Below, in pieces: positions 6,973 to 7,641 of a stretch of 7,641 bases of DNA. The translations under genes and the position numbers were made by a program. The stretch's first letter is position 1; every line of letters begins with the position of its first letter. The DNA lies in assembly GCA_024636405.1 (NCBI GenBank), contig JAGXHC010000163.1, forward strand, positions 1-7,641. The letters are read 5' to 3'. Source of the DNA: Sulfitobacter sp. Its GTDB lineage: Bacteria; Pseudomonadota; Alphaproteobacteria; Rhodobacterales; Rhodobacteraceae. Below the pieces are notes generated by a model. It made no database searches and was not told the DNA's origin. It saw nothing but the letters and a program-made list of their open reading frames with translations.

Positions 6973-7641
6973 CTAGCGGCGCCCTTCGCGCAGCCATGCA
7001 GCAGTGATCAAGGCCACACTGAGCAGCAAAACCAGCCAACCGGGCAAAATCGGGGTTTGTCGCACATCCCGTGTTTCATAGGCGGCGCGCGGTGTCAGGC
7101 CCAACCAACCGCGGCCTGCTGCCGGACGGCCCAGACGGACGTTGCGCAGGCGCGGCAATCCGTCTTCAAGACGTGCGACACCGCCGCGCAACGGCGCGAT
7201 CACCGGGTCAAGCGCATCTGCGCTGGCGATGGTTTCCACGAATTCGCGCGGTGCAGCAGGCCCAAGGCCGATCACGCTGACCTGGTCGCCATTTTCCAAT
7301 CGGTAAAGACCGATCTCCGGCCCCTGATATACGGTCTCGAACGTGCCCGGCACGCCGGGGGTCAGCAAAAGCTCTTCTGTACTGCCGTCCGGCGCGGTAA
7401 TGACCAGCGGCGCAACCGTTTCGCCCAACGTGCGGCGGGTGATGCGCATGGTCTGGCCCTCGGCGGTGGCAGTCAAAGCTTCTTCTTCAAGCTCGGGTTC
7501 TTTCATCATCCAGTGCGCCAGACGCCGAAGCAGTTCAAGTTGCGGACCGCCCCCCTCGTACCCCCGATTCCATAACCAGGCATGATCAGAGGCCAGCAGC
7601 GCCACGCGCCCTTCGTCTACCCGGTTCAAAACCAGCAGCGG
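6973..7641 (-). CDS. C-terminal part of a large membrane protein, PF07090/glutamine-amidotransferase-like, truncated by the window edge
   Basis: The minus-strand frame is open from base 7641 (first residues PLLVLNRVDEGRVALL) to a TAG at 6973-6975, giving 222 residues. The TTG at 7627-7629 could be called a start but sits inside a continuous, family-like sequence, so the gene is cut by the right edge. The motif SDHAWLWNRGYEGGGP, followed by LLRRLAHWMMKEPELEEE, matches what I remember of the end of the amidotransferase-like (DJ-1/PfpI-fold) domain in Rhodobacterales membrane proteins of about 690 aa. A beta-rich region (about visible residues 60-190) follows, then a single transmembrane helix (LPGWLVLLLSVALITAAWL) and a basic tail LREGRR. 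In relatives this gene usually travels with MoxR ATPase, DUF58 and DUF4159 genes; those would lie beyond the right edge. Its biochemical role is unknown, and the catalytic part is not in view. The gene converges on pbpC and is a separate unit. Confidence 0.8.
   Translation of the reverse strand, partial: PLLVLNRVDEGRVALLASDHAWLWNRGYEGGGPQLELLRRLAHWMMKEPELEEEALTATAEGQTMRITRRTLGETVAPLVITAPDGSTEELLLTPGVPGTFETVYQGPEIGLYRLENGDQVSVIGLGPAAPREFVETIASADALDPVIAPLRGGVARLEDGLPRLRNVRLGRPAAGRGWLGLTPRAAYETRDVRQTPILPGWLVLLLSVALITAAWLREGRR

Noticed and set aside
6955..7575. A 206-codon plus-strand open frame opposite the membrane-protein gene
   Set aside because: The minus-strand frame shows a recognisable motif and a C-terminal membrane helix, while this frame has Gln/Arg/Cys-rich noise and no motif.

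Overview
The window is GC-rich (clearly above 60% by eye) and densely coding. It looks like a chromosomal piece of an alphaproteobacterium, most likely Rhodobacterales (Roseobacter/Rhodobacter type). That assignment rests on codon use, the style of the protein sequences and the gene neighbourhood, all from memory of the families; no search was run.

Layout. (1) Bases 1-4836, plus strand: the 3' part (1611 visible residues) of a very large periplasmic bacterial alpha-2-macroglobulin of the YfhM/ECAM type. Its frame is open through the left edge, so the real start and signal peptide lie outside. It keeps a thioester motif (Cys-Thr-Glu-Gln). (2) Bases 4833-6863, plus strand: a complete pbpC gene for penicillin-binding protein 1C, starting inside the stop of the macroglobulin gene through a 4-base ATGA overlap. 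All three transpeptidase motifs and the glycosyltransferase motifs are visible. (3) Bases 6864-6972: a short convergent intergenic gap. Three small perfect inverted repeats lie next to each other across the pbpC stop and this gap. (4) Bases 6973-7641, minus strand: the C-terminal 222 residues of a membrane protein resembling the large PF07090-type (glutamine-amidotransferase-like) proteins of Rhodobacterales. It ends in one transmembrane helix and is cut by the right edge.

How it works together. The macroglobulin/PBP1C pair is a known bacterial arrangement. The proposed logic is that the macroglobulin traps foreign proteases that get into the periplasm while PBP1C makes or repairs peptidoglycan, and the stop/start overlap suggests translational coupling. 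The convergent gene is also a cell-envelope protein but is a separate transcription unit.

I did not find a clearly undescribed system. There are no RNA genes, mobile elements, CRISPR arrays or long repeats that I could see. The points most worth a second look are the glutamine in PBP1C where other class A PBPs have their second glycosyltransferase glutamate, the short PBP1C linker, the candidate bait segment of the macroglobulin, and the cluster of inverted repeats at the convergent junction.
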